From NCBI RefSeq assembly GCF_002093745.1, contig NZ_MTSB01000001.1, positions 310,001 to 374,000 of the forward strand: a DNA stretch of 64,000 nt. Direction: 5' to 3'. This document shows positions 38,841-47,389 of the stretch, piece by piece. Origin of the DNA: Pseudomonas graminis. Its GTDB lineage: Bacteria > Pseudomonadota > Gammaproteobacteria > Pseudomonadales > Pseudomonadaceae. The translations under genes were made by a program, and so were the position numbers. Each line of letters begins with the position of its first letter. Within the stretch, counting starts at the first letter, position 1. The notes beneath the pieces are model-generated. The model was not told the origin of the DNA and did not search any database. It saw only the letters and a program-made list of their open reading frames with translations.

Positions 38841-39031
38841 CGAACTCCAGGGCGTTTCTTGCTATGCCTGCCACGTAGGCCAATAAAGACGGAAAGGCTT
38901 AAGGCGACTCTTTTTCGAAGGAGTGATCACCTCTGCTCTAGGTCCTGCACGCACACCTTTCTACTGTGCTTCCTTTACAAACTGCTCACGGTCTTCAGGA
39001 AGTAGCATCCGCGCTTCAATCATACCTATTT
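38841..39031. other. gene-free stretch
   Basis: About 190 bp between the IS66 fragment and the membrane-protein gene. I see no gene or regulatory site. Confidence 0.3.
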
Positions 39032-39448
39032 TCATGGTAAATCGCGCTGTGCTGGCGCACGCTGCCAGCCCAACAAAAAGTCTTTCCAATACAGCCACAG
39101 CCAGTGCAAGCCTACTGCAATGGATAGGTATGGAATTTCATTCTTCGGTCTAGCCCCGAAAAGGCTGTTGCTGAGCGTTACGACTATGAAAACCACCACC
39201 CCGAGCCAGCACCCGACGCCCGGCTCATTTGTACCGGATCTGAAAAAAAGAAAGAGCCTCCAACCAGACACTAACCCCCAAAGACCTGCCGCCATCGGTA
39301 TGAGCAAAAATGGGGCCATGAAAATTATAGGCAACGCGTAGATCGCCAACAGTAATCCCAAGGCGGCGCTTAAGGTGGCAGGTAAAAGTGCAATAGCAAA
39401 GCCTGCTATTACTAGCACGCTATGCACTCGCGACTGGTATTTCATCAA
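39032..39448 (-). CDS. small integral membrane protein, unknown function
   Basis: 138 residues with about four hydrophobic helices (residues ~9-33, 36-62, 80-95, 108-125). A Met at position 2 (39445) is an equally good start. No family recognised. It follows the nucleotidyltransferase gene on the same strand with a 49-bp gap, so the two could be cotranscribed. Confidence 0.55.
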   Translation of the reverse strand: MMKYQSRVHSVLVIAGFAIALLPATLSAALGLLLAIYALPIIFMAPFLLIPMAAGLWGLVSGWRLFLFFRSGTNEPGVGCWLGVVVFIVVTLSNSLFGARPKNEIPYLSIAVGLHWLWLYWKDFLLGWQRAPAQRDLP

Positions 39449-39497
39449 CTGACTCTCTGTTTGCCCGCTGAAAATGTTAAGCGCTTGTCTACCGAAT

Positions 39498-40061
39498 CTA
39501 CACTACGATCCTGAGCCAAGGCCAGCGAGCTTGATAACTTTTCGCCTTCTGATCGAACATATCTGGCTTGGGGTTCTTTGGGTTGATACGAAGTAGCCCT
39601 TGCTCGATGTCGGCCAAGCCATTGGGAGCATAAACTTCGCTAGTTTCAACATCCCAACCAACGCAGGTACCGGCAATTAGGTAGCGATCAATCCCGTCTT
39701 TAGCCGACTGAAGCTGAGGATAATCCCCGCCAAACCGCTGTCTGTACCACAGGTGAACGCGAGCCTGATTTTTGATCTCAATGTTAACTTTGAGGTCTTG
39801 GAAGAGGCGCTGAACAGAGTCGATGACCTCATTCTCTGCTTCCCAGGACAGATCATTGTCGAAGTAAAAAACGTCGTAATCTTTCACCCCCCAGGCTGAC
39901 GGCAGGTGACACTGATGATTCCAGACGGCTTGGAACAGGCAGCCAGCAGTGAGCATGCATTGATTCAAGCCGAGTGAAGGTAAGCGTGAGATGATTTCAG
40001 CGTTTGATGGATTGGCCATTGCTATTTTGGTCAATCTCTCGACAGTCAACATCATTTTCAT
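39498..40061 (-). CDS. nucleotidyltransferase family protein (DUF925/YitI type)
   Basis: 187 residues. The segment AVWNHQCHLPSAWGVKDYDVFYFDNDLSWEAEN contains the KDxDxxYFDxxDLS signature of this nucleotidyltransferase-fold family, and RVHLWYRQRFGGDYPQ and PNGLADIEQGLLRINP are also typical. Biochemical role unknown. A Met three residues in is an alternative start. It is a stand-alone accessory gene in the island. Confidence 0.8.
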   Translation of the reverse strand: MKMMLTVERLTKIAMANPSNAEIISRLPSLGLNQCMLTAGCLFQAVWNHQCHLPSAWGVKDYDVFYFDNDLSWEAENEVIDSVQRLFQDLKVNIEIKNQARVHLWYRQRFGGDYPQLQSAKDGIDRYLIAGTCVGWDVETSEVYAPNGLADIEQGLLRINPKNPKPDMFDQKAKSYQARWPWLRIVV

Positions 40062-40239
40062 CCTTTTTGAATCGATCTAGCCCCAGCGATCGACAATACA
40101 CCATAGCCTTATAATGCTCCGCCAAGGACAGCGTTTTTACACACGCTGGGCCGAAAGCCGTCCGTCATGTAGCCTGTGCTGCGACTCTTCGGCCATTAGT
40201 GGCACAAAACTGAGCCTATGACGACATGGATAGAAGCGA

Positions 40240-40545
40240 ATGAATCAGCTGAGTACCGCTCTGCGTGAAGACCTCCTAGAAGTGCTGGATGAGGTTTCTA
40301 CACTGATGTCCGCTGCATATGCGCAGCTTAGCTCCCTGCCTGATAATCATCCACTGGCACAGTCTGGTCTTGAGAAGGGGGCAGAGATCGTTCTGGACTA
40401 CATCGCGCACGGCGAGGCAGGTGTCGCACTCGAACATCTGTTCTACATGATCAAAGAGCCTTCTCTCGCTATCTCTGCCAGATCCGCCGAGAAACTGGCT
40501 CGGGTTGCTAAAGTGTTCGAAATACCCTTGAACTGGAGGTCATGA
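40240..40545 (+). CDS. small helical protein, possible MafI-type immunity protein
   Basis: 101 residues, all predicted helical and acidic. The region VLDYIAHGEAGVALEHLFYMIKE resembles immunity proteins of the MafI kind, which protect against secreted nuclease toxins. No toxin gene is adjacent, so it would be an orphan immunity gene. The assignment rests on one short motif and is tentative. Confidence 0.5.
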   Translation: MNQLSTALREDLLEVLDEVSTLMSAAYAQLSSLPDNHPLAQSGLEKGAEIVLDYIAHGEAGVALEHLFYMIKEPSLAISARSAEKLARVAKVFEIPLNWRS

Positions 40546-40652
40546 GGTTTGATCTGACAGGAGAGCAGGACGTGCCATTGTCGGAGCGGAAGGCACCTAT
40601 CAACCCGAAGCGGAGGTCGAGGGTGAGCTTCCGAAATGTTCGCTAGGACTAT

Positions 40653-40934
40653 TTACGTGGCAAAGGTAAGCACTCTTGTCTCTTGAGTATCCGCTATGAA
40701 CGCATTGACTTGCTCTTGCGGATGCGGGTAGAGCTCTGGGTATTCATCTGCAAGGTATTCGATGACTGTATCTTCTTCCCAAGGGCCGAGCGACGTCATG
40801 TAGTCAGGGTACTGATTTTGAATTTCTCTCCATGATTGGTAAGGATGCCTGGAGAGCAACATGACTGTTCGGGTGTAGATAATATGAATCTGCACGAATC
40901 TATTTCCGTATGTTGACGTCTGGGACACCGCCAA
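40653..40934 (-). CDS. hypothetical small protein
   Basis: 93 codons on the minus strand (a Met at about 40862 would give 69). The C-terminal part, WREIQNQYPDYMTSLGPWEEDTVIEYLADEYPEL, is acidic and aromatic like a small folded protein, but I recognise no family and see no strong ribosome site. It could be a fragment. Confidence 0.3.
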   Translation of the reverse strand: MAVSQTSTYGNRFVQIHIIYTRTVMLLSRHPYQSWREIQNQYPDYMTSLGPWEEDTVIEYLADEYPELYPHPQEQVNAFIADTQETRVLTFAT

Positions 40935-41162
40935 GTGAGTTTAAATGCTTTTCAAGATTACCTTCCTGTCGGCAGCTTCTGCCTGAAGAAATATGGTGGG
41001 CTGGCCGTCTATTTTTGGCCGATAGCTGTACATCATGAAAGACTGCAATCGACCAAAGATGACCATTCATGACAGGTTACTTTTCAAGGCCTTACGGACG
41101 CTAGCTATGGACGAAGGGTTAGGTCATCACCTGCACAACGCGTTACGCATTATCTGCGCCGT

Positions 41163-42473
41163 TCAGCCTGAATGTTCTGTAGGCAACGGCTCTGCCAGCG
41201 GTGTAGCCCCCACCCGCGCCGTCTCCCCCCGCAACCCCACCCGCATATCCGCCCCACTCGGCTGCTGATACAAACTCAACCCGAACTCCGGCATCACCGT
41301 AATCAGGTAATCGAAAATATCCCCCTGTATCCGCTCGTATTCCACCCACACCGTCGTGCGGGTGAAGCAGTAGATTTCCAGCGGGATGCCCTGCGAGGTG
41401 GGCTCTAGCTGGCGAACCATACAGGTCATGTTCGGGTTGATGTCGACGTGGCTTTTCAGGTACGCCAGGGCGTAGGCGCGGAAGGTGCCGATGTTGGTCA
41501 TGCGTCGGCGGTTGGCGGACATTTCTGCGACGTTGCCTTGTGCCTGGTTCCAGGCCAGCAGTTCGGCCTGTTTGCGGCCGATGTAGTCGGTGAGCAGGTG
41601 GATTTGCATGAGTTGCTGTTCTTCATCGTCGCGCACGAAGCGCACGCCGCTGGCGTCGATGAACAGGCTGCGTTTGATGCGCCGTCCGCCGGATTGCTGC
41701 ATGCCGCGCCAGTTGCGGAACGACTCGGACATCAAGCGCCATGTCGGGATGGAGACGATGGTTTTGTCGAAATTCTGCACCTTGACGGTGTGCAGGGTGA
41801 TGTCCACCACGTCGCCATCCGCGCCCACTTGCGGCATTTCGATCCAGTCGCCGACGCGCAGCATGTCGTTGCTGGTCAACTGCACGCTGGCGACGAAGGA
41901 GAGCAGGGTGTCCTTGTAAACCAACAGGATGACCGCCGACATGGCGCCGAGGCCGGACAGCAGTAGCAGAGGCGAGCGATCAATCAGCGTGGCGACGATG
42001 ATGATGCCGGCGAAGACATACAGAATCATCTTCGACAGCTGCACGTAACCCTTGATGGAGCGCGTGCGGGCGTGTTCGGTGCGGGCGTAGATGTCGAGTA
42101 ACGCGTTGAGCAGCGCGCCGATGGCGAGGGTCATGAACAGGATGGTGAAGGCCATCGCGATATTGCCGATGACGTTCCTGCCCGCAGTACTCAAGCCCGG
42201 GACCAGTGTAAGGCCGAACTGGATGACCAGCGACGGCACCATCTGCGCCAGCCGGTGGAAAACCTTGTTATGGCGGAAGTCGTTGACCCAGTGCAGGGAA
42301 GGCTGACGGCCCAGCATTCTCACGGTGTACAGCACCAGAAAACGCGCCACTCGGCCCAGCACCAGTGCGGTGGTCATCAGCAGGATCAGGGCCAGCCCGG
42401 TGCGTACCCACGGATGCTGATCGAGCATGTCCCAGAGTTCCTGGGTCCTGAGCCAAAGCGAGTGAATGTCCAT
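41163..42473 (-). CDS. MscS-family mechanosensitive channel (YbdG-like)
   Basis: 436 residues with five or so N-terminal membrane helices (residues ~20-180), then the MscS pore and beta domain: LLLSGLGAMSAVILLVYKDTLLSFVASVQL, and DMLRVGDWIEMP with VDITLHTVKVQNFDKTIVSIPT. A long C-terminal cytoplasmic domain is as in E. coli YbdG. Such channels open on osmotic downshock or modulate turgor. It marks the return to core genome right of the island. Its last ~40 bp are partly repeated at 36.96 kb. Confidence 0.9.
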   Translation of the reverse strand: MDIHSLWLRTQELWDMLDQHPWVRTGLALILLMTTALVLGRVARFLVLYTVRMLGRQPSLHWVNDFRHNKVFHRLAQMVPSLVIQFGLTLVPGLSTAGRNVIGNIAMAFTILFMTLAIGALLNALLDIYARTEHARTRSIKGYVQLSKMILYVFAGIIIVATLIDRSPLLLLSGLGAMSAVILLVYKDTLLSFVASVQLTSNDMLRVGDWIEMPQVGADGDVVDITLHTVKVQNFDKTIVSIPTWRLMSESFRNWRGMQQSGGRRIKRSLFIDASGVRFVRDDEEQQLMQIHLLTDYIGRKQAELLAWNQAQGNVAEMSANRRRMTNIGTFRAYALAYLKSHVDINPNMTCMVRQLEPTSQGIPLEIYCFTRTTVWVEYERIQGDIFDYLITVMPEFGLSLYQQPSGADMRVGLRGETARVGATPLAEPLPTEHSG

Positions 42474-42661
42474 TAAAACGAAGTTCTTTTGCGAAACGGG
42501 GAGACGATTAAAACATTAACGGTGTCCGGTCGGGCGATGGCTGGCAAAATCGGTCTGCGCGATGCATTCCGACCATGAGTAGCGCATCGTAACGTCCTGG
42601 GATGACACTGAAACGGAATACACTCGTCAGCCATCGAATCATCCACAGCAGGAAAGACACT

Positions 42662-43774
42662 GTGCAGATCTCAAACATTCAAAACGGTACCTTGTGGCGC
42701 TGTTCACGAGCATGGATCGCAGGGGCAGCGCTGATGATGTCAACGCTGAGCTGTGTGGCTGGTGTGCCGACTGCCTATGGCGAGATGGATGTGAAAGCCT
42801 TCGAGCAATCGCCTCGGGAAACTTACACCGTGCAGGACTTCTCCGATCGTTACCGGGCGACGCTGGATATCTCAGCCGGCGGCGATGTGTTTCGTCCTGG
42901 CGTGATCAGCGTTTACGACAAGGCCAGCGGGGCTGAGCTGCTCCGGGTTCGGTCCGATGAGCTGGTTCTGGGTACTGACCCGAAAACCGGCAAGGTCAAA
43001 GCCAACGTGCATGAGTTGCCCTATGGCGAACAGAGCGTACTGATCTATCAGGATTTCAACTTTGATGGCATCAAGGATCTGGCCTTGATGGACGGGCAGA
43101 ACAGCTGCTATCACGGCCCCTCGTATCAGGTCTTTCTCGGCACGTCCGGTGGTTTTCGGCACAGCGATTCGTTTACCCAACTGGCGCAAAACAACTGCGG
43201 CCTGTTTAGCGTGGATGAGAAAGCCCGCAAGATCGAGACCATGACCAAAGACGGTTGCTGCTGGCACCAGATGTCCACTTACACCGTTCGTGACGGTGAG
43301 CCGGTTCTGGAAACGCAGACGGTCCTTGACCATACCGGTGGGTCGGGACTGCCGACTGAAACAGTCAGTCGCAATCAGAATGGCAAGATGACGCACACCA
43401 CCCGCATCGTCTGGGAGGAAGACGGGCAACGTGAGATTCTTTTGTCGTTCAGGCTCGCGCCGTCCGGCAAGCAGATTGTGTTGTTCCGCTCAGGGGCTGC
43501 AAGCCCGGTCTTCTACGCGGCAGTGGACAGCAAGAGTCAGGTCGGGCTGCTGTTTCCCCAGGCTGAAGGTGAGCAGCTGAAGTACGACGCTGCCAGTCAC
43601 GTATTGAGCTTTGTGCGCGGCGACACCGCTTACCGGATCGTGGGTGACGCAAAGGGGGCGCCAAAAGCCATGCAGGTGGTGGTGCGTGGCAAAACCACCG
43701 AGCTGAAACTGCTTGCCGAGCCTGCCCAGGGTTCGCTTGATAAGGTCGCAGAGGCTTTAAAAGCCGCGCAGTAG
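42662..43774 (+). CDS. secreted/periplasmic protein, XAC2610-like
   Basis: I choose the GTG at 42662 (AGGAA seven bases upstream), giving 370 residues; an ATG at 42602 is possible. A signal peptide follows (hydrophobic core AGAALMMSTLSCVAG). The middle holds YQDFNFDGIKDLALMDGQNSCYHGPSY, a calcium-loop-like DFNFDG motif. Together with CGLFSVDEKARKIETMTKDGCCWHQMSTY it recalls the XAC2610 family, one member of which binds c-type lysozyme. This link is my inference; there is no obvious operon partner. Confidence 0.6.
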   Translation: MQISNIQNGTLWRCSRAWIAGAALMMSTLSCVAGVPTAYGEMDVKAFEQSPRETYTVQDFSDRYRATLDISAGGDVFRPGVISVYDKASGAELLRVRSDELVLGTDPKTGKVKANVHELPYGEQSVLIYQDFNFDGIKDLALMDGQNSCYHGPSYQVFLGTSGGFRHSDSFTQLAQNNCGLFSVDEKARKIETMTKDGCCWHQMSTYTVRDGEPVLETQTVLDHTGGSGLPTETVSRNQNGKMTHTTRIVWEEDGQREILLSFRLAPSGKQIVLFRSGAASPVFYAAVDSKSQVGLLFPQAEGEQLKYDAASHVLSFVRGDTAYRIVGDAKGAPKAMQVVVRGKTTELKLLAEPAQGSLDKVAEALKAAQ

Positions 43775-44683
43775 TCAGGTGATGGGGTACTGATCCCGAT
43801 ACCTGACTGCCTCGACGAATGCACTGAACGCCGGCGACGCTTGTCGCCGGTTCGGGTAATACAAATGAAAGCCTTCAAAGTACGGACTCCAGTCGACCAA
43901 CACCTCCTTCAAACGACCGCTGGCGATATGCGGTTTGGCCATTGAGTCCGGCACGTAGGCCAGGCCGACGCCGTCCAGTGCTGCGTTCAGCACATGGATC
44001 ATGCTGTTGGAGGTGAACTGCCCGTTGACCCTGATATTGAGTTTGTGGGTGTCTTTTTCGAACTCCCAGGCGTAGCAGCTTCCGTTTGGCGAGTGCCGGA
44101 TGTTGATACAGGTATGCTGAGTCAGGTCCTGTGGCTGCACCGGCACCGGGTGTTTCTCGAAGTAGGCGGGAGAACCCACCACTGACAAGCGCCAGTCGGG
44201 GCCGAGGCGGACGGCGATCATGTCTTTGCTGATGGATTCGCCCAGTCGGATGCCCGCATCGAAACGTTCGCTGACAATATTGGTGAAGCCATAATCGATG
44301 CAGATCTCGATCTGTATATCCGGATACTGCGCCAGAAACCCCGCAAGCATGGGCCTGATGATGCCTTCTGCGGCGTCATCGGAGCAGGTGATGCGAATGG
44401 TGCCGGCGGGTTTGTCGCGCAGTTCGCCCAACACCTCGACTTCCGCAGCGATTTGATCCAGCAGCGGCCCGACCGAGCGCATCAGTCGCTCACCCGCTTC
44501 GGTGGGCGCCACATTGCGCGTGGTTCTCGCCAGCAGCCGCAGGCCCATGCGCTCTTCAAGCCCTCTCATCGTATGGCTCAAGGCAGAGGGCGTGACGCCC
44601 AGTTTGGTGGCGGCCTTGGTAAAGCTCTGTTCCCGGGCAACCATCAGAAAAGCCTGCAGGTCGTTGAGTTTTGGTGTGCTCAT
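43775..44683 (-). CDS. LysR-family transcriptional regulator
   Basis: 302 residues. The N-terminal winged helix (FTKAATKLGVTPSALSHTMRGLEERMGLRLLARTTRNVAPTEAG) is typical of LysR regulators of the DsdC/AaeR-like branch, and a periplasmic-binding-fold effector domain follows. It diverges from the MFS transporter across 106 bp, so it most likely controls that transporter and the hydrolase behind it. Confidence 0.9.
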   Translation of the reverse strand: MSTPKLNDLQAFLMVAREQSFTKAATKLGVTPSALSHTMRGLEERMGLRLLARTTRNVAPTEAGERLMRSVGPLLDQIAAEVEVLGELRDKPAGTIRITCSDDAAEGIIRPMLAGFLAQYPDIQIEICIDYGFTNIVSERFDAGIRLGESISKDMIAVRLGPDWRLSVVGSPAYFEKHPVPVQPQDLTQHTCINIRHSPNGSCYAWEFEKDTHKLNIRVNGQFTSNSMIHVLNAALDGVGLAYVPDSMAKPHIASGRLKEVLVDWSPYFEGFHLYYPNRRQASPAFSAFVEAVRYRDQYPIT

Positions 44684-44789
44684 TGCTGAGTCTTCCTCAC
44701 AAGCGCGTGGAAATTACGACGTCTAATCATCCTAATACCTTTGCCCTAACCTGTGCCGACTATTTTGATAACCGGCAGGTCAGTGACGC

Positions 44790-45998
44790 ATGAGTGCATT
44801 TGAATCAACCACGGGGACGCCGACGAAAACCTCGCACCCGCCGGCGTGGGGCGCAGTGTTTTCGATGGCGCTGTGTGTGGTGGTGCTGATTGCTTCGGAG
44901 TTCATGCCGGTCAGCCTGTTGACCCCGATCGCGCAGGACCTTGGCATCAGCCAGGGCCAGGCGGGGCAGGCGATTTCGATTTCCGGCTTTTTCGCCGTAT
45001 TGACCAGCCTGTTGAACACATCGTTGACCGGGCATCTTGACCGCAAGCATGTCTTGCTTGGCTTCAGCCTGCTGTTGCTGGTGTCGGGTCTGGTCGTCAC
45101 GCTGGCGCCCAACGGCGGGTTGTTCATGACCGGCCGTGCATTGCTTGGCGTTGCCATTGGCGGCTTCTGGTCGATGTCGACAGCCACTGTGATGAAGTTG
45201 GTGCCCAAGGAGTCCGTGGCCAAAGGCCTGGCGCTGATCAATGGCGGTAATGCGCTGGCCGCCACGGTCGCCGCGCCGTTGGGCAGCTTCATGGGGCAGT
45301 ACATCGGCTGGCGAGGTGCGTTTTTTCTGGTCATCCCGCTCGCCGCTCTGGCTTTTGTCTGGCAGTGGCTGAGCCTCCCGGCCATGAGCAGCCAGCCGAA
45401 CAGTCGGGCGCGCAATCCCTTTCGATTGCTGCGCACCCCGCAAGTCGCCATCGGCATGACCGCCATCATGCTGCTGTTCATGGGGCAGTTCGCCGTCTTC
45501 ACCTACTTGCGCCCGTTTCTGGAAGAGATCACCGGGGTAAGCGTCACCGCCTTGTCCCTGATGCTGCTGTTGCTGGGGGCCAGCGGGCTGGCCGGTACGT
45601 ACCTGATCGGCGGGCTGCTGCACAAACATCTGTATGCCTACCTGATCGCGATCCCGCTGGTGATGGCGGTGCTTGCCGTGGCGCTCACGGGCCTTGGCCA
45701 TTCGCCTCAGGCGGTTGCCATTGTCCTCGCTGTCTGGGGGCTAATCGCCACACCGGCGCCGGTCGCCTGGGGCCTGTGGTTGAGCCGCACGCTGCCCGAC
45801 GATGCAGAGGCCGGTGGCGGGTTGATGGTGGCGACCATTCAGATGGCGATCACGGCTGGAGCAGGCATCGGCGGTGCGCTGTTCGACAACCTCGGCTGGT
45901 GGAGCCCGTTCGTGTTGGGGGGCGTGGTGCTGGCGGGTTCGGCCGCGCTGGCCGCAGCGGCCCGGCGCAACGCCGACCCTCAATCAACAACGCCATAA
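44790..45998 (+). CDS. MFS transporter, drug/sugar efflux type
   Basis: 402 residues with twelve hydrophobic helices. The N-terminal half has the features of the AraJ/SotB-like efflux group (FMPVSLLTPIAQDLGISQGQAGQAISISG; DRKHVLLGFSLLL as the loop 2-3 motif). It probably exports a small molecule from the cytoplasm. It is followed 49 bp later by a secreted hydrolase and divergent from a LysR regulator, a common detoxification cassette. Confidence 0.88.
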   Translation: MSAFESTTGTPTKTSHPPAWGAVFSMALCVVVLIASEFMPVSLLTPIAQDLGISQGQAGQAISISGFFAVLTSLLNTSLTGHLDRKHVLLGFSLLLLVSGLVVTLAPNGGLFMTGRALLGVAIGGFWSMSTATVMKLVPKESVAKGLALINGGNALAATVAAPLGSFMGQYIGWRGAFFLVIPLAALAFVWQWLSLPAMSSQPNSRARNPFRLLRTPQVAIGMTAIMLLFMGQFAVFTYLRPFLEEITGVSVTALSLMLLLLGASGLAGTYLIGGLLHKHLYAYLIAIPLVMAVLAVALTGLGHSPQAVAIVLAVWGLIATPAPVAWGLWLSRTLPDDAEAGGGLMVATIQMAITAGAGIGGALFDNLGWWSPFVLGGVVLAGSAALAAAARRNADPQSTTP

Positions 45999-46047
45999 AA
46001 AACGTGGACAACAAACGCGGGTTAATCACTTGACGAGGTAAGGCTTC

Positions 46048-47076
46048 ATGAAAAGTTTTCTGTTGATGCTCGGGCTTTTAATAAGCTCGTATTCTGCGAT
46101 AGGAGCAGACATGTCCCACGGTGCCGATAACTTTTACAACAGCGACAAAGTCATTGCGCAAAAAGTGCTGTTCAATAACCAGTACAAGATGAAGGTCGGG
46201 GGCAGCCTGTTTATCCCCAAAGGCTCGAACCCGACTGTCAAAGCCCCGGCAATCATCGTCGGCCACCCGATGGGGGCAGTGAAGGAGCAAAGCGCCAATC
46301 TTTATGCCCAGAAACTGGCCGAGCAGGGCTTCGTGACACTGTCGCTGGACCTGTCGTTCTGGGGCGAAAGTGAGGGCCTGCCGCGTAATGCTGTTTCGCC
46401 GGATATTTACGCCGAGGACTTCAGCGCTGCGGTGGACTTTCTCGGTACTCAGACGTTTGTCGACAAGCACCGCATCGGTGTATTGGGCATCTGCGGCAGC
46501 GGCAGTTTCGTCATCAGTGCCGCGAAGATTGACCCGCGCATGAAAGCCATCGCCACCGTCAGCATGTATGACATGGGCGCTGCCAATCGCAACGGTCTGA
46601 AACATTCGCAGACCCTGGCGCAACGCAAGAAAACCCTCGAGCAGGCGGCGCAGCAGCGTGACGTAGAGTTCAGCGGTGGCGACACGGCCTACACCAGCGG
46701 TACGGTACACAAACTGACTGAAAAGTCCGGCCCGATCGAGCGCGAGTTCTATGACTTCTACCGCACGCCTCGGGGCGAGTTCACGCCGGAAGGTCAATCA
46801 CCTGAACTGACCACTCACCCGACGCTGACCAGCAACGTCAAGTTCATGAACTTCTACCCATTCAACGACATCGAGACCATCTCGCCACGGCCGATGCTGT
46901 TCATCGCCGGTTCAGAGGCGCACTCGCTGGAGTTCAGTGAGGAAGCCTACAAACTGGCCGGTCAGCCCAAGCAATTGATTATCGTGCCGGGCGCGGGACA
47001 CGTGGACCTCTATGATCGCGTTGACCTCATCCCGTTCGACAAACTGGGTGAGTTCTTCAAGAAGAACCTGAAGTAA
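46048..47076 (+). CDS. periplasmic alpha/beta hydrolase, dienelactone-hydrolase-like
   Basis: 342 residues with a signal peptide (MKSFLLMLGLLISSYSAIGA). It has an alpha/beta hydrolase fold in which the nucleophile elbow is GICGSGS, suggesting a Cys or Ser nucleophile as in dienelactone hydrolases. The acidic residue is likely in IAGSEAHSLEFSEE and the His in GAGHVDLYDR. An upstream purine-rich site GACGAGGTAAGG precedes the ATG. It probably modifies a compound handled by the adjacent MFS exporter; the substrate is unknown. Confidence 0.85.
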   Translation: MKSFLLMLGLLISSYSAIGADMSHGADNFYNSDKVIAQKVLFNNQYKMKVGGSLFIPKGSNPTVKAPAIIVGHPMGAVKEQSANLYAQKLAEQGFVTLSLDLSFWGESEGLPRNAVSPDIYAEDFSAAVDFLGTQTFVDKHRIGVLGICGSGSFVISAAKIDPRMKAIATVSMYDMGAANRNGLKHSQTLAQRKKTLEQAAQQRDVEFSGGDTAYTSGTVHKLTEKSGPIEREFYDFYRTPRGEFTPEGQSPELTTHPTLTSNVKFMNFYPFNDIETISPRPMLFIAGSEAHSLEFSEEAYKLAGQPKQLIIVPGAGHVDLYDRVDLIPFDKLGEFFKKNLK

Positions 47077-47100
47077 TCATCCGGTACTCCGAGCACTTCA

Positions 47101-47129
47101 GAAGGCCCTGCAACAGCAGGGCCTTCTTC
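47101..47129 (+). terminator. rho-independent terminator
   Basis: GAAGGCCCTGC / GCAGGGCCTTC forms an 11-bp perfect stem with a 4-base loop followed by TTC, 25 bp after the hydrolase stop. It ends the MFS-hydrolase operon. Confidence 0.88.
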
Positions 47130-47389
47130 ATGTTCAGTCTTCCGCAACTTCAAACCTGACGGTCACAACGCCCTGTTGCCATACCCGTGAAGAGGCATCT
47201 TTGCACTGAACATGTGTGATTTCACGGACACCTTGCCAGTCCCCGGCATCGTTCAGTACGGGGCGACAACGCCTTTAATGAGCACTGCCGCAAACAAAAT
47301 AGCCCGTTTGTAGTAAAGAAACTCGGCCCCGGCGCTCGAAACCGTTACGCTATGCAGCTGTATTTTTGTTTTTCGTCGAGGTAGCACCC
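47130..47389. other. gene-free region before the DEAD-box helicase
   Basis: About 260 bp, likely the helicase promoter and leader. Long untranslated leaders are common for DEAD-box helicase genes, but I see no specific motif. Confidence 0.35.
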
